A stretch of DNA of 64,000 nucleotides from assembly GCA_965221635.1 (NCBI GenBank), contig OZ244902.1:682001-746000 (forward strand), given 5' to 3'. A program made the translations under genes and the position numbers. Position 1 is the first letter of the stretch. Each line of letters begins with the position of its first letter. The notes beneath the pieces were generated by a model. It was given only the letters and a program-made list of their open reading frames with translations. It had not been told where the DNA came from and did not search any database. The stretch comes from JAAXHB01 sp965221635 (GTDB lineage: Bacteria > Actinomycetota > Acidimicrobiia > Acidimicrobiales > Aldehydirespiratoraceae). Below are positions 40,878-49,947 of this stretch, piece by piece.

Positions 40878-42791
40878 ATGAGCGACCGGGCCGCGGCGTG
40901 GGCCGTGGCTCTGGCGGCGTGCGCGGTCGCCGCGGCAGTGTCGATAGTGCTTCTGCGAACCGTGATGTCCGAACCGGAATCCCAATGGACATCGCCCGAG
41001 CCGTCTGTGGCCACCACCGCCGCAACGACCACTACCACCTCCACAGTGGCCACCACCACAAGCACGACCACCACCGTTGCGCCTTACGACGGTTGGGTGG
41101 ATCCCGCCACCTCGGGTCAAGCGTGGGGGACGGTGCCGGGTTTGCTCACGTTCCGGGGCAACCCCACCCGCACCTACTACGGAAAGGGCCCGCTGCCGGC
41201 GGCGCCTTCGGTGGCGTGGCGCTTCCCCGATTCGGGGGCCATGTGCTCACAGTCCTCGGTTGGGGGACAGCCCCGCACGTGGTGCGGCACCGGATGGACG
41301 GGTCAACCCGCGGTGTTCGAGCGTGAGGACCGCACCTGGGTGGTGTTCGGCGCGTACAGCAGCAGCATCCACTTTCTGGACGCCCACACGGGCCAACGCC
41401 TGAGACCCGACTTTGCCACCGGGGACATCATCAAGGGTTCGGTGACGATCGACCCCGACGGGTTCCCGTTGGTGTACTCGGGCAGCCGCGACAACAAGTA
41501 CCGGGTGGTGGCCTTCGACCGCGCCGAATCGGTTGAGTTGTGGGCACTCCACGCGGATGATGTGAGCCCGGTGCGCTGGAACGACGACTGGGATGGCTCG
41601 GGACTGGTGCTCGACGACTACCTGTTCATCGGCGGCGAAAACTCGCAGTGGCACGTGGTGAAGCTCAACCGCGGCTACGACCCCGACGGGTTGGTGACCG
41701 TGCAGCCCGAGTTGGTGTTCAACGCGCCCGGTTGGGACGACGAGCTGATCGCAGCCGTCGGCGGCAACGTTTCAATCGAGAACTCGCCGGCGATCAGCGG
41801 CAACGTCGTGTACTTCGCCAACTCGGGAGGCCTGGTGCAGGGTTGGGACATCTCCGGCCTGGCCGACGGCGTGGCGCCAACCAGGGTGTTCCGATTCTGG
41901 ACCGGCGACGACACCGACGCGTCGCTTGTGATCGACGCCGACGGGATGATCTACGCGGCCTCGCAGTACGAGCGCGGCACGGCCCGATCCCACGAGGTCG
42001 GCCAGATACTCAAGCTGGATCCCTCCCGGCCCGACGATCCGCTGGTGTGGGGGGTAGCCGCCCGCCAAGGGGCAAACCTCTCACCCGCACCGCCGGCAAC
42101 CACGCTCCCAGCACCAAGCCCGGCCGTCGACACCGACAGCGCCACCAGCACCCAGTCCGACACCACGCCGGATCCCGAGACCAGCGCACAGGCAAGCGAC
42201 AGCGCCACCGGCGATGACACCAACACCACCACAACCGGCAACCAGACCGACGTCACCGCAGATGGGGACTCCGACACCCAAGCCGATACCGCGCCGGACT
42301 CGCAGATCGGCACCCAGCAACCCGACGACCCCACGGCGCAGCCCGAGCCTGAACCCGCAACAACGGAAGCCGACGAACCGCAAGCGGATACGGCGACAGC
42401 CGCGGCCACGGTTGCGGCCACAACCGCGCAGGCGCAGGCGCCCGCACGCAGGGTTGCCGGTGTTTGGGCCACACCGGGACTTCACCGAGACCTTCTGATA
42501 GTGCCCACACACAGCGGCGAGGTGATGGGACTGGACACCGCGGACGGAACCGTTCGCTGGACGATCCAACTGGCCGGGCCCACATGGTCGAGCCCCGTGA
42601 TCGTGGACGACGTGTGGATTCAGGGAGACTGCAACGGACGCCTCCACGGCTTCGACGTGAGCAACACCGCGGTGAGGCCCCAGCGCCTGTGGCACCTCGA
42701 CCTGGGCGGATGCATCGAGTCAACCCCGGCCGTGTGGGACGGTCTGATCACCGTAGGCACCCGAGCAGGTTGGGTGTACGGACTGCGCTGA
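40878..42791 (+). CDS. Exported or membrane-anchored PQQ-like beta-propeller protein
   Basis: This 637-residue protein has one N-terminal hydrophobic segment (AVALAACAVAAAVSIVLL), followed by a Thr-rich stretch to about residue 70. The rest has repeated propeller strands (e.g. VFGAYSSSIHFLDAHTGQRL, FANSGGLVQGWDISGL, SGEVMGLDTADGTVRWTI, GLITVGTRAGWVYGL) typical of PQQ-like/WD-like domains. Between about 396 and 520 the propeller is interrupted by a low-complexity, Thr/Asp/Ala/Pro-rich stretch of about 125 residues. No catalytic residues or cofactor site are evident. The role is unknown; propellers of this kind often bind polysaccharide or proteins. Confidence 0.78.
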   Translation: MSDRAAAWAVALAACAVAAAVSIVLLRTVMSEPESQWTSPEPSVATTAATTTTTSTVATTTSTTTTVAPYDGWVDPATSGQAWGTVPGLLTFRGNPTRTYYGKGPLPAAPSVAWRFPDSGAMCSQSSVGGQPRTWCGTGWTGQPAVFEREDRTWVVFGAYSSSIHFLDAHTGQRLRPDFATGDIIKGSVTIDPDGFPLVYSGSRDNKYRVVAFDRAESVELWALHADDVSPVRWNDDWDGSGLVLDDYLFIGGENSQWHVVKLNRGYDPDGLVTVQPELVFNAPGWDDELIAAVGGNVSIENSPAISGNVVYFANSGGLVQGWDISGLADGVAPTRVFRFWTGDDTDASLVIDADGMIYAASQYERGTARSHEVGQILKLDPSRPDDPLVWGVAARQGANLSPAPPATTLPAPSPAVDTDSATSTQSDTTPDPETSAQASDSATGDDTNTTTTGNQTDVTADGDSDTQADTAPDSQIGTQQPDDPTAQPEPEPATTEADEPQADTATAAATVAATTAQAQAPARRVAGVWATPGLHRDLLIVPTHSGEVMGLDTADGTVRWTIQLAGPTWSSPVIVDDVWIQGDCNGRLHGFDVSNTAVRPQRLWHLDLGGCIESTPAVWDGLITVGTRAGWVYGLR

Positions 42792-42813
42792 CCTGCGCCA
42801 TGGACGCAGGCGT

Positions 42814-44421
42814 TCAGCGGCGATACCAAACAGTGCCCGACGGGCCGTCCTCCAACACCACGCCACAGTCGGCCAAGCGGTCGCGGATCGAATCGGCTGT
42901 GGCCCAGTCCTTCAGCTTGCGAGCCTCCTCGCGCTGTGCCAGCAACTGATCAATCTCGGCATCGTCAAGCGCCCCCGGGTCTCCGGCTGCAGGATCACCG
43001 GCTGCAGCATCGCCAGACCCTGGCGCGTCGGCTGAGGCGTTCTCGGGTGAACCGTGGCTTGAGGTCGCAGCACCCGACCCGCCGGCGCCTGACCTGCCGG
43101 AATCCGGCACCGGTTCCAAGCCCAGCACCGCGGCCAGGCCGAGCGCAGTGGCGCTCAGGCTGCCCGCCTCTTCGGCGCCCGCGTCGATGGCCGCGTTGGC
43201 GCGACGCAACGTGTCGAACATCACCGCAACGGCCTCGGGGGTGCCCATGTCGTCGTCCATGGCTCTGCGGAAGGACACCACCGCGCCCTGCGCCACCTCG
43301 TCGACCTGATCCCCGGGCCCGGCCCCCACTGAACCTGCCGCCTCACCGGCAATTTCGCCATCGCCGAGGCCTGCGGCAAATTGCGCCAGGTCGGCGACAT
43401 CGGCGTTGGAGGAAGAGGCACCCGGAAGCATCGACCGGGCACGGCGGGCCAAGGTGTCGAGCCGGGCGGCTGCAGTGCGCGCCGCGGCCATGAGCTGAGC
43501 GTTCACCTCCATGGTCTTGCGATAGTGGGTTTGCAGCACCAGAAGGCGCAATGCCCGTCCGTTGCGGGGATGCTCTGCCAGCAGGTCGGCCACCGTGCGG
43601 AAATTGCCCAGCGACTTGGCCATCTTGTGGCCACCCACGTTGAGCATGGCGTTGTGCATCCAGTGACGGGCGAAGCGGCGCCCCGCGGCCCGGGCCTCGG
43701 CGCGTTCGTTGGTGTGATGCGGGAACACCAGATCGTCACCGCCGCCGTGCAGGTCGAACCCGTCGCCCAGCAAGGCGAGGCTCATGGCCGCGCACTCGAT
43801 GTGCCACCCCGGCCGTCCTGCACCCCAGGGCGATTCCCAGGTTGGCTCACCCGGCTTGGCCGACTTCCACAAGGCGAAATCCAGCGGGTCCTCCTTGGTC
43901 TCGTCCACCTCCACCCGGCTACCGGCCGACGCCCGCAGGTCGTCAAGATCGCGGTGCACCAGATCGCCGTAACCGGGCACCTCACGCACCCGCAGGTACA
44001 CACCCGACTCGGTCACGTACGCCCCACCGGTCGACACCAGCACCTCTACGAAGTCCACCATCTGCGAAACCCACTCGGTGGCTCGTGGCCGGTCGTGGGG
44101 GGCCAGCACTCCCAGCGCACCCATGGCGTCGATGTAAACGGCCTCCCACTCGGCGGCCACCTCAGGCTCGGAGCGGCCTTCGCGCCTGGCTCGTTCGATG
44201 ATCTTGTCGTCGATGTCGGTGACGTTGGCCACGTGCCGCACCCGCAAACCGCTCCACTGCAGGTAGCGGCGCAAGATGTCATATGTGAGCGCCGAGCGGG
44301 CATGACCAAGATGAGGATGGTCGTAAACGGTGGGCCCGCACACGTACATGTCCACCATGCCAGGGGTGCGCAACTCCAGGGGCCGCACCCGCCCGGTGAG
44401 CGTGTCGAACAGCGAGATCAT
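42814..44421 (-). CDS. cysS: Cysteinyl-tRNA synthetase
   Basis: This 535-residue class I synthetase has the HIGH motif as HLGHAR, KMSKS as KMAKS, and zinc ligands Cys28 (YVCGPTVYD), Cys in HIECAAM, and His and Glu in FPHHTNERAEA. It charges tRNA-Cys. The catalytic Rossmann domain is complete. In the C-terminal part, about 60 residues of Gly/Ala/Ser/Asp-rich low complexity interrupt the usual sequence before the final EARKLKDWATADSIRDRL helix. AGGGGG precedes the ATG at 44421. The next gene upstream, mshC, is a paralogue of this enzyme. Confidence 0.96.
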   Translation of the reverse strand: MISLFDTLTGRVRPLELRTPGMVDMYVCGPTVYDHPHLGHARSALTYDILRRYLQWSGLRVRHVANVTDIDDKIIERARREGRSEPEVAAEWEAVYIDAMGALGVLAPHDRPRATEWVSQMVDFVEVLVSTGGAYVTESGVYLRVREVPGYGDLVHRDLDDLRASAGSRVEVDETKEDPLDFALWKSAKPGEPTWESPWGAGRPGWHIECAAMSLALLGDGFDLHGGGDDLVFPHHTNERAEARAAGRRFARHWMHNAMLNVGGHKMAKSLGNFRTVADLLAEHPRNGRALRLLVLQTHYRKTMEVNAQLMAAARTAAARLDTLARRARSMLPGASSSNADVADLAQFAAGLGDGEIAGEAAGSVGAGPGDQVDEVAQGAVVSFRRAMDDDMGTPEAVAVMFDTLRRANAAIDAGAEEAGSLSATALGLAAVLGLEPVPDSGRSGAGGSGAATSSHGSPENASADAPGSGDAAAGDPAAGDPGALDDAEIDQLLAQREEARKLKDWATADSIRDRLADCGVVLEDGPSGTVWYRR

Positions 44422-44496
44422 CGAAGCCCCCTGCCGCCAGGGCCAACCACGATGGGCGCGACCAAGATGCCCGACGGCAATCCGGCGCGGGCCGGC

Positions 44497-45741
44497 TCAG
44501 GCAGGGTCACCGACAGCCACGGCGATGCCGCAAAGCTCGCACAACTCGGCGAGGGTCGCGGTCGCAGCCGCCGAAGCCGACGGATCGCCACTGGCGAGGA
44601 TCGCCTCGGCAAGCTCCCGCAGCACGTTGCGAGCCTCGGGGGCGTTCAGGTCGTCGTCCAGGGCAAGGCGCACACGCTCGGCGAAAGGCCGGGCGTCCAA
44701 CACATTCCCGTGACCGGGCTCGTCAACCCGGCCCGCACGAGCGTCACCGGTGCCGCCCTCGCCTGCGAGGGCCTCGGTGAACAACTCCAGCAGGGCCACA
44801 CCCTCGTCGAGGTCACCGTCACGCCATTCGAAGTCGTGGCGATAGTGGCGACTCATCAAGGCGAGGCGAATCGCGGCCGGGTCGGCCTGCTTGGCGAGCT
44901 CGCTCACGAACACCAGATTCCCTCTCGATTTGGACATCTTGTGACCCTCGTAACCCACCAACCCGCAGTGCATCCAATGCCTCGCGAACTGGGCGCCGGT
45001 GGCGGCCTCGCTTTGGGCTTTTTCGCATTCGTGATGAGGAAAGATCAGATCCGAACCGCCACCGTGCAGGTCGATGGTGTCACCAAGCAAACCCATGCAC
45101 ATGGCGCTGCACTCGATGTGCCAACCCGGCCGGCCCGGCCCGAACGGCGAATCCCAAACCGGTTCGTCGGCTCTGGAGGGTTGCCACAAAACGAAATCCA
45201 ACGGGTTGCGCTGCCGGGGATCGTTGGGCGTGCCGCCACGCTCCGCGGAGAGTTGCACCATTGTGGATTCGTCGTAACCGCTGAGGCTGCCGAAGTGATC
45301 CCAGGTGGCAACGTCAAACCAGGTGAACCCTTCGGCGCTGTATGTGTGGCCTCGGGCTTCGAGTTGTTGTATCAAGTCGATCATCTCGGCGGTCCATTCG
45401 GTGGCCTTGGGTTCCGCCGCGGGACGACAGGTGTGCAAGGCGTCCATGTCACAGTGAAATCGCGCCGTTTCCGCGGCCGCGAGTTCCAGAAAATCCACTC
45501 CCAGTTCGCGTGCCTTTGGCAGGATCGAGTCGTCCACGTCGGTGATGTTGCGAACCAGGCGTGTGGCGTGGCCCTTGTCCTCGAGGCGGCGAATCAGCAG
45601 GTCGTAGGCAAGGTAGGTGTGCGCGTGGCCGAGGTGGGTGCTGTCATAGGGGGTGATCCCGCACACATAGATGCGCACTTCGCCGCCAAAGCCTGGCTCA
45701 AATGGCACGATTTGGCGGCGAGCCGTGTCGTACAACCGCAC
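44497..45741 (-). CDS. mshC: Mycothiol ligase: cysteine:GlcN-Ins ligase
   Basis: This 414-residue protein is a cysteinyl-tRNA synthetase paralogue with a true KMSKS, HLGHAH, and zinc ligands in YVCGITPYD, HIECSAM and FPHHECEKAQS. The segments YVCGITPYDSTHLGHA, WDSPFGPGRPGWHIECSAM and HKMSKSRGNLVFVSEL match MshC, which joins cysteine to glucosaminyl-inositol in mycothiol synthesis. It lacks the long anticodon domain of cysS. TAGCCT six bases before the GTG at 45741 suggests a leaderless transcript. Confidence 0.95.
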   Translation of the reverse strand: MRLYDTARRQIVPFEPGFGGEVRIYVCGITPYDSTHLGHAHTYLAYDLLIRRLEDKGHATRLVRNITDVDDSILPKARELGVDFLELAAAETARFHCDMDALHTCRPAAEPKATEWTAEMIDLIQQLEARGHTYSAEGFTWFDVATWDHFGSLSGYDESTMVQLSAERGGTPNDPRQRNPLDFVLWQPSRADEPVWDSPFGPGRPGWHIECSAMCMGLLGDTIDLHGGGSDLIFPHHECEKAQSEAATGAQFARHWMHCGLVGYEGHKMSKSRGNLVFVSELAKQADPAAIRLALMSRHYRHDFEWRDGDLDEGVALLELFTEALAGEGGTGDARAGRVDEPGHGNVLDARPFAERVRLALDDDLNAPEARNVLRELAEAILASGDPSASAAATATLAELCELCGIAVAVGDPA

Positions 45742-45747
45742 GCGGCG

Positions 45748-45753
45748 AGGCTA
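45748..45753 (-). promoter_or_regulatory. -10 element TAGCCT, leaderless geometry (mshC)
   Basis: On the minus strand TAGCCT ends six bases before the GTG of mshC; no ribosome site precedes it. Confidence 0.6.
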
Positions 45754-45844
45754 CCGCACCCGCACATCGGTGTCCGGAGGCCAACCCCCGCGAGCCGAAA
45801 CCTGCACACAAGGCCTGGGCTTAGCCGGCAAAGAGGCACGAGGG

Positions 45845-45850
45845 TACCCT
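45845..45850 (+). promoter_or_regulatory. -10 element TACCCT, leaderless geometry (ilvD)
   Basis: TACCCT ends six bases before the ATG of ilvD at 45857. A weak -35 (TTAGCC) lies 18 bases upstream. GAGGG is too far from the ATG to serve as a ribosome site. Confidence 0.6.
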
Positions 45851-45856
45851 TGATTC

Positions 45857-47713
45857 ATGGTTGAACTGCGATCTCACACCACCACACAAGGGCGCAACCA
45901 GGCCGGAGCGCGGGCCTTGTGGCGGGCCACGGGAATGACCGACGGCGATTTCGACAAGCCGATCGTGGCCGTTGCCAACTCGTTCACTCAATTCGTGCCC
46001 GGCCACGTTCACCTCAAGGACATGGGGCAACTCGTTGCGGGTGAAATTGCCGCCGCGGGAGGGGTGGCGAAGGAGTTCAACACGATCGCGGTGGACGACG
46101 GAATCGCCATGGGCCACGACGGCATGCTTTACAGCCTCCCGAGCCGTGACCTCATAGCCGACTCCGTGGAGTACATGGTGAACGCGCACTGCGCGGATGC
46201 CCTGGTGTGCATCTCCAACTGCGACAAGATCACCCCGGGGATGCTGATGGCGGCGATGCGTCTCAACATTCCCACGGTGTTCGTGTCGGGCGGGCCGATG
46301 GAAGCAGGCAAAACCAAGCTCGCCGGGGTGAGCGTGAAGCTCGACCTGATCATTCCGATGATCGCCGCGGGAGACACCAGCGTGGACGACGCCGACCTTG
46401 CCGAGATGGAACGCTCGGCGTGTCCCACTTGCGGGTCGTGTTCGGGCATGTTCACCGCCAACTCCATGAACTGCCTCACCGAGGCTTTGGGTTTGTCACT
46501 TCCCGGCAACGGCACGGTGCTTGCCACCCATGCCGACCGTCGGGAGTTGTTCCTTGAAGCGGGCCGCAGGGCGGTTGATCTGGCTCGGCGCTACTACGAG
46601 AAGGACGACGAATCGGTGTTGCCGCGCTCGATCGCCAACCGCAACGCGTTCTTGAACGCCATGCGCCTCGACATCGCCATGGGAGGATCAACCAACACGG
46701 TGCTGCACATCCTCGCCGCGGCTCGTGAAGGTGAAGTGGACTTCACGATGGCCGACATCGACCGCCTCAGCCGCTCCACCCCGAACATTTGCAAGCTTGC
46801 GCCGTCCACGCAGACCTACCACGTGGAGGACGTCCACCGTGCCGGGGGGATCATGGGCATCCTCGGTGAGCTTGATCGTGGTGGGCTTTTGGACACGTCG
46901 GTTTCCACCGTTCACTCCGACACTCTCGGCGCTGCGCTGGACTACTGGGACGTGATGCGCGACCCGGCGCCGGAGGTGGTGGAGTTCTTCAAGGCGGGGC
47001 CCGCGGGGATTCCCACTCAGGTGGCGTTCAGCCAGTCCGAGCGCTGGCCAAGCCTTGATCTTGACCGCCGCGGTGGTTGCATTCGCAGCCTTGAGCATCC
47101 CTACACCGCCACCGGCGGGCTGGTGGTGCTCTACGGCAACATCGCCGCCGACGGCTGCATCGTGAAAACCGCCGGTGTGGACGAGTCGATCTTCGTGTTC
47201 TCGGGACCCGCCCGGGTGTTCGAAAGCCAGGAATCGGCGTGCGCGGGCATTCTCGACGAATCACCGGACGGTCTCGCCGCGGGTGACGTGGTGGTGGTGC
47301 GCTACGAGGGCCCCAGGGGCGGGCCGGGCATGCAGGAGATGCTGTATCCCACTTCGTACATCAAGTCACGTGGCCTGGGTGCGCAGTGCGCGCTTGTAAC
47401 CGACGGCAGGTTCTCGGGAGGAACGTCGGGCCTGTCGATCGGCCATGCCTCCCCGGAGGCCGCCGAGGGCGGCGCCATTGCGTTGGTGCGTGACGGGGAC
47501 ATGATCGACATAGACATCCCCAATCGCACCATCCACCTGAGGATCGACGACACCGAACTGGCACGCCGCCGCGCCGAGGAGGACGCCCGTCCCGGCGGCT
47601 GGAAGCCCGCCGAGTCACGGCCACGGCAGGTGTCCGCGGCGCTCAAGGCTTACGCGGCGATGGCAACATCAGCCGACAAGGGCGCCGTGCGCGACGTCTC
47701 CCAACTCGGCTAG
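45857..47713 (+). CDS. ilvD: Dihydroxy-acid dehydratase
   Basis: This 618-residue protein matches IlvD/Edd throughout: Fe-S ligands in CISNCDKITPGM and CPTCGSCSGM, the TANSMNCLTEALGLSLPGNGT segment, and the C-terminal DGRFSGGTSGLSIGHASPEAAEGG. It converts 2,3-dihydroxyisovalerate and its methyl analogue to the 2-oxo acids of valine and isoleucine synthesis. The hexamer TACCCT six bases before the ATG suggests a leaderless transcript. It converges with the malic enzyme gene, 13 bases away. It diverges from mshC. Confidence 0.97.
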   Translation: MVELRSHTTTQGRNQAGARALWRATGMTDGDFDKPIVAVANSFTQFVPGHVHLKDMGQLVAGEIAAAGGVAKEFNTIAVDDGIAMGHDGMLYSLPSRDLIADSVEYMVNAHCADALVCISNCDKITPGMLMAAMRLNIPTVFVSGGPMEAGKTKLAGVSVKLDLIIPMIAAGDTSVDDADLAEMERSACPTCGSCSGMFTANSMNCLTEALGLSLPGNGTVLATHADRRELFLEAGRRAVDLARRYYEKDDESVLPRSIANRNAFLNAMRLDIAMGGSTNTVLHILAAAREGEVDFTMADIDRLSRSTPNICKLAPSTQTYHVEDVHRAGGIMGILGELDRGGLLDTSVSTVHSDTLGAALDYWDVMRDPAPEVVEFFKAGPAGIPTQVAFSQSERWPSLDLDRRGGCIRSLEHPYTATGGLVVLYGNIAADGCIVKTAGVDESIFVFSGPARVFESQESACAGILDESPDGLAAGDVVVVRYEGPRGGPGMQEMLYPTSYIKSRGLGAQCALVTDGRFSGGTSGLSIGHASPEAAEGGAIALVRDGDMIDIDIPNRTIHLRIDDTELARRRAEEDARPGGWKPAESRPRQVSAALKAYAAMATSADKGAVRDVSQLG

Positions 47714-47726
47714 TTCCCGCAGTGGC

Positions 47727-49160
47727 TCAGCCCGGCGGTTGACGAACCGGATCCGCGGCGTCGGGCCTGACCACGCCGTCGGCCAGCGCCGCCGCGGCGA
47801 CCGCTTCGGCCACTTTCGGCGCCACCCTGTGATCGAACACGGAGGGCACCACGTACAGCGGATGCAGGTCGTCCTCGTCCACCGCGGCGGCCACCGCATC
47901 CGCGGCCGCCAGCTTCATGTTCTCGGTGATGCGGGTGGCGCCCACGTCCAGCGCGCCTCTGAAAACGCCCGGAAATGCCAGCACGTTGTTGATCTGGTTC
48001 GGGAAGTCGGAGCGTCCCGTGGCCATTATCGACGCAAGGCCGTCGGCTTGTTCGGGCCGGATTTCGGGGTCGGGGTTTGCCATGGCGAACACGATCGGCT
48101 CGAGCGCCATGCGCCGGATGTCCGACGCCGTGAGCAGTCCGGGTGCGGACACCCCCACGAACACGTCCGCGCCGGCGATCACCTCCGAGAGGGTTCCCGC
48201 CTTGCGTTCGGGGTTGGTGTTGGCGGCAAACCACTCCTTGGTGGGGTTCATGGCGTCGCGACCCTCATGGAGCGCGCCCAGGCGGTCAACGCCCACCACC
48301 TCGCCCACACCGCAGTCCAGCAGAATCCGCCCGATGGCCACACCCGCCGCGCCCATTCCAGATATCACCACCGAAATGTCGCTCATCTTCTTGTCCACCA
48401 GCCTCAGTGAGTTCACCAGCGCAGCCAGCGTGACGATGGCGGTGCCGTGTTGATCGTCGTGGAACACGGGAATGTCGAGCGCTTCGATGAGGCGATCCTC
48501 GATTTCGAAAGCGGCCGGTGCGGCGATGTCCTCGAGGTTTATTCCACCAAAAGACGGCGCCAGGCGAATCACGGCCTCCACCACCTCGTCGGGAGTTGAC
48601 GCGTCCAGGCAGATCGGAAAGGCGTCCACGCCGCCGAATTCCTTGAACAGCAGCGCCTTGCCCTCCATTACCGGCATCGCCGCGCGGGGGCCGATGTCAC
48701 CGAGACCCAAAACGGCGCTTCCGTCGGTGACGATCGCAACGAAGTTCTTCACGATTGTGTACGTGTGTCGCAGCGCCGGGTTTGCTTCGATGGCGTTGCA
48801 CACACGAGCCACTCCGGGTGTGTAGGCCATTGCCAGGTCGTGGGCGTCGGCCACTGCGCACAACGGACTGATCTCGATCTTTCCGCCTTCGTGCAAGCGG
48901 AAGGTGCGATCCCACCAGTCCAGCACGGTGACTCCGCGAAGGTCGCTCACCGCGGCCACGATCATCTCGGCATGTTCTGGCGAGCGCGCCAGCACGTCGA
49001 TCTCGCGCACCACCACGGGCCCCTTGGCCTCGAATCCCGGAATTGCCGCGATGTTGCCGCCCGCCTTGCCGATGGCGGAGGCGAAACGCCCCAAGGTGCC
49101 GGGCTGGTTGCCCAGCGACACCTTGATCGTCACCGAAAAGGCCGGGCTTGTGGTTTCCAT
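47727..49160 (-). CDS. Malic enzyme with N-terminal ACT domain
   Basis: This 477-residue protein starts with an ACT-type ligand-binding domain (residues about 7-80: SVTIKVSLGNQPGTLGRFASAIGKAGGNIAAI). The malic enzyme core contains MAYTPGVARVC, KNFVAIVTDGSAVLGLGDIG, the metal-binding NLEDIAAPAAFEIEDRL, FHDDQHGTAIVTLAALVNSL, and the NAD(P)-binding VVISGMGAAGVAIG. It decarboxylates malate to pyruvate. The ACT domain suggests regulation by an amino acid. The ATG at 49160 follows the pyrE stop by one base, so the two are co-translated. Confidence 0.94.
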   Translation of the reverse strand: METTSPAFSVTIKVSLGNQPGTLGRFASAIGKAGGNIAAIPGFEAKGPVVVREIDVLARSPEHAEMIVAAVSDLRGVTVLDWWDRTFRLHEGGKIEISPLCAVADAHDLAMAYTPGVARVCNAIEANPALRHTYTIVKNFVAIVTDGSAVLGLGDIGPRAAMPVMEGKALLFKEFGGVDAFPICLDASTPDEVVEAVIRLAPSFGGINLEDIAAPAAFEIEDRLIEALDIPVFHDDQHGTAIVTLAALVNSLRLVDKKMSDISVVISGMGAAGVAIGRILLDCGVGEVVGVDRLGALHEGRDAMNPTKEWFAANTNPERKAGTLSEVIAGADVFVGVSAPGLLTASDIRRMALEPIVFAMANPDPEIRPEQADGLASIMATGRSDFPNQINNVLAFPGVFRGALDVGATRITENMKLAAADAVAAAVDEDDLHPLYVVPSVFDHRVAPKVAEAVAAAALADGVVRPDAADPVRQPPG

Positions 49161-49161
49161 T

Positions 49162-49764
49162 TCAGTGAACCTCCCCACCGGCGCCACCAGTGGCGGAGCC
49201 TTGTTGAAGCCCGCCCTCATATGTGAGACCCAACTCGGGGGCGGTCACCAGCGCCTTGAACGGCAGGCCGTTGGCGGCGGCGAGCCCTTCGGCGGTGCCG
49301 CCACCGTCCACAACGGCCAACAGCAACACTGGTTCGGCGCCGAAGGCCCCAATTGCTCTGGCCGCGTCCAGGATCGACGTTCCCCTCGTTGAGGCGTCCT
49401 CCACTACCACCACCCGGTCACCCGGCTCCAAGGCGCCGGCGATTCGCCCCGTGACGCCGTGATCCTTGCTTTCCTTGCGAACACTGAAAGACCTCAGTTG
49501 TCGACCCCGCGCCGCGGCAACCGCGGCAATGCCGAAGGCGATGGGATCCGCGCCCATGGTGAGACCCCCGATGGCGTTGGCGTCATCGGGAATTGCCTCA
49601 AGAGCGGCGTCGGCGATGGCCAGCACCCCGTCGGGTCTGCAAGCTGTTTGCTTGACGTCAACGAACCAAGACCTCCGGCGACCCGATTTCAACACGAAGT
49701 CCCCTGTTCGCACCGAATGGCGCAGCAATAGATCGATCAGCGTTGCGGGGTGAGATCCGGACAC
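49162..49764 (-). CDS. pyrE: Orotate phosphoribosyltransferase
   Basis: This 200-residue type I phosphoribosyltransferase has the PRPP-binding motif VVVVEDASTRGTS, the orotate-site segment KSGRRRSWFVDVKQ, and the flexible-loop residues RKESKDHG. It makes orotidine-5'-phosphate from orotate and PRPP in pyrimidine synthesis. The last 15 residues are Gly/Ala-rich and probably disordered. TAGACT six bases before the GTG at 49764 suggests a leaderless mRNA. The malic enzyme gene follows with a one-base gap. Confidence 0.94.
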   Translation of the reverse strand: MSGSHPATLIDLLLRHSVRTGDFVLKSGRRRSWFVDVKQTACRPDGVLAIADAALEAIPDDANAIGGLTMGADPIAFGIAAVAAARGRQLRSFSVRKESKDHGVTGRIAGALEPGDRVVVVEDASTRGTSILDAARAIGAFGAEPVLLLAVVDGGGTAEGLAAANGLPFKALVTAPELGLTYEGGLQQGSATGGAGGEVH

Positions 49765-49770
49765 TCAACG

Positions 49771-49776
49771 AGTCTA
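49771..49776 (-). promoter_or_regulatory. -10 element TAGACT, leaderless geometry (pyrE)
   Basis: On the minus strand TAGACT ends six bases before the GTG of pyrE at 49764. No ribosome site is seen. Confidence 0.6.
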
Positions 49777-49877
49777 AGGCCGACTTTGTGTGCATTGAGC
49801 CTGCTGATTCTCAGCCGCACGATCACCAACACAACCAAATTTGTTTCAAGTGATCCATTGACAAGCACTGGAAATGG

Positions 49878-49906
49878 TTGTGACCTGTCTGGGGGCCTGT
49901 TACTCT
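49878..49906 (+). promoter_or_regulatory. Promoter of the small conserved protein
   Basis: TTGTGA at 49878-49883 and TACTCT at 49901-49906 are 17 bases apart. The leader of about 35 bases contains AAAGGA before the GTG at 49948. An inverted repeat GATCAC/GTGATC (49821-49855) lies upstream. Confidence 0.5.
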
Positions 49907-49947
49907 CAGCCGACCAATAGGAGTACACACAAGAAAGGACACTTCCT

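Noticed and set aside
43381..45864. An 827-codon open frame on the plus strand opposite cysS and mshC
   Set aside because: It is antisense to two well-identified enzymes and has no domain or signal of its own.
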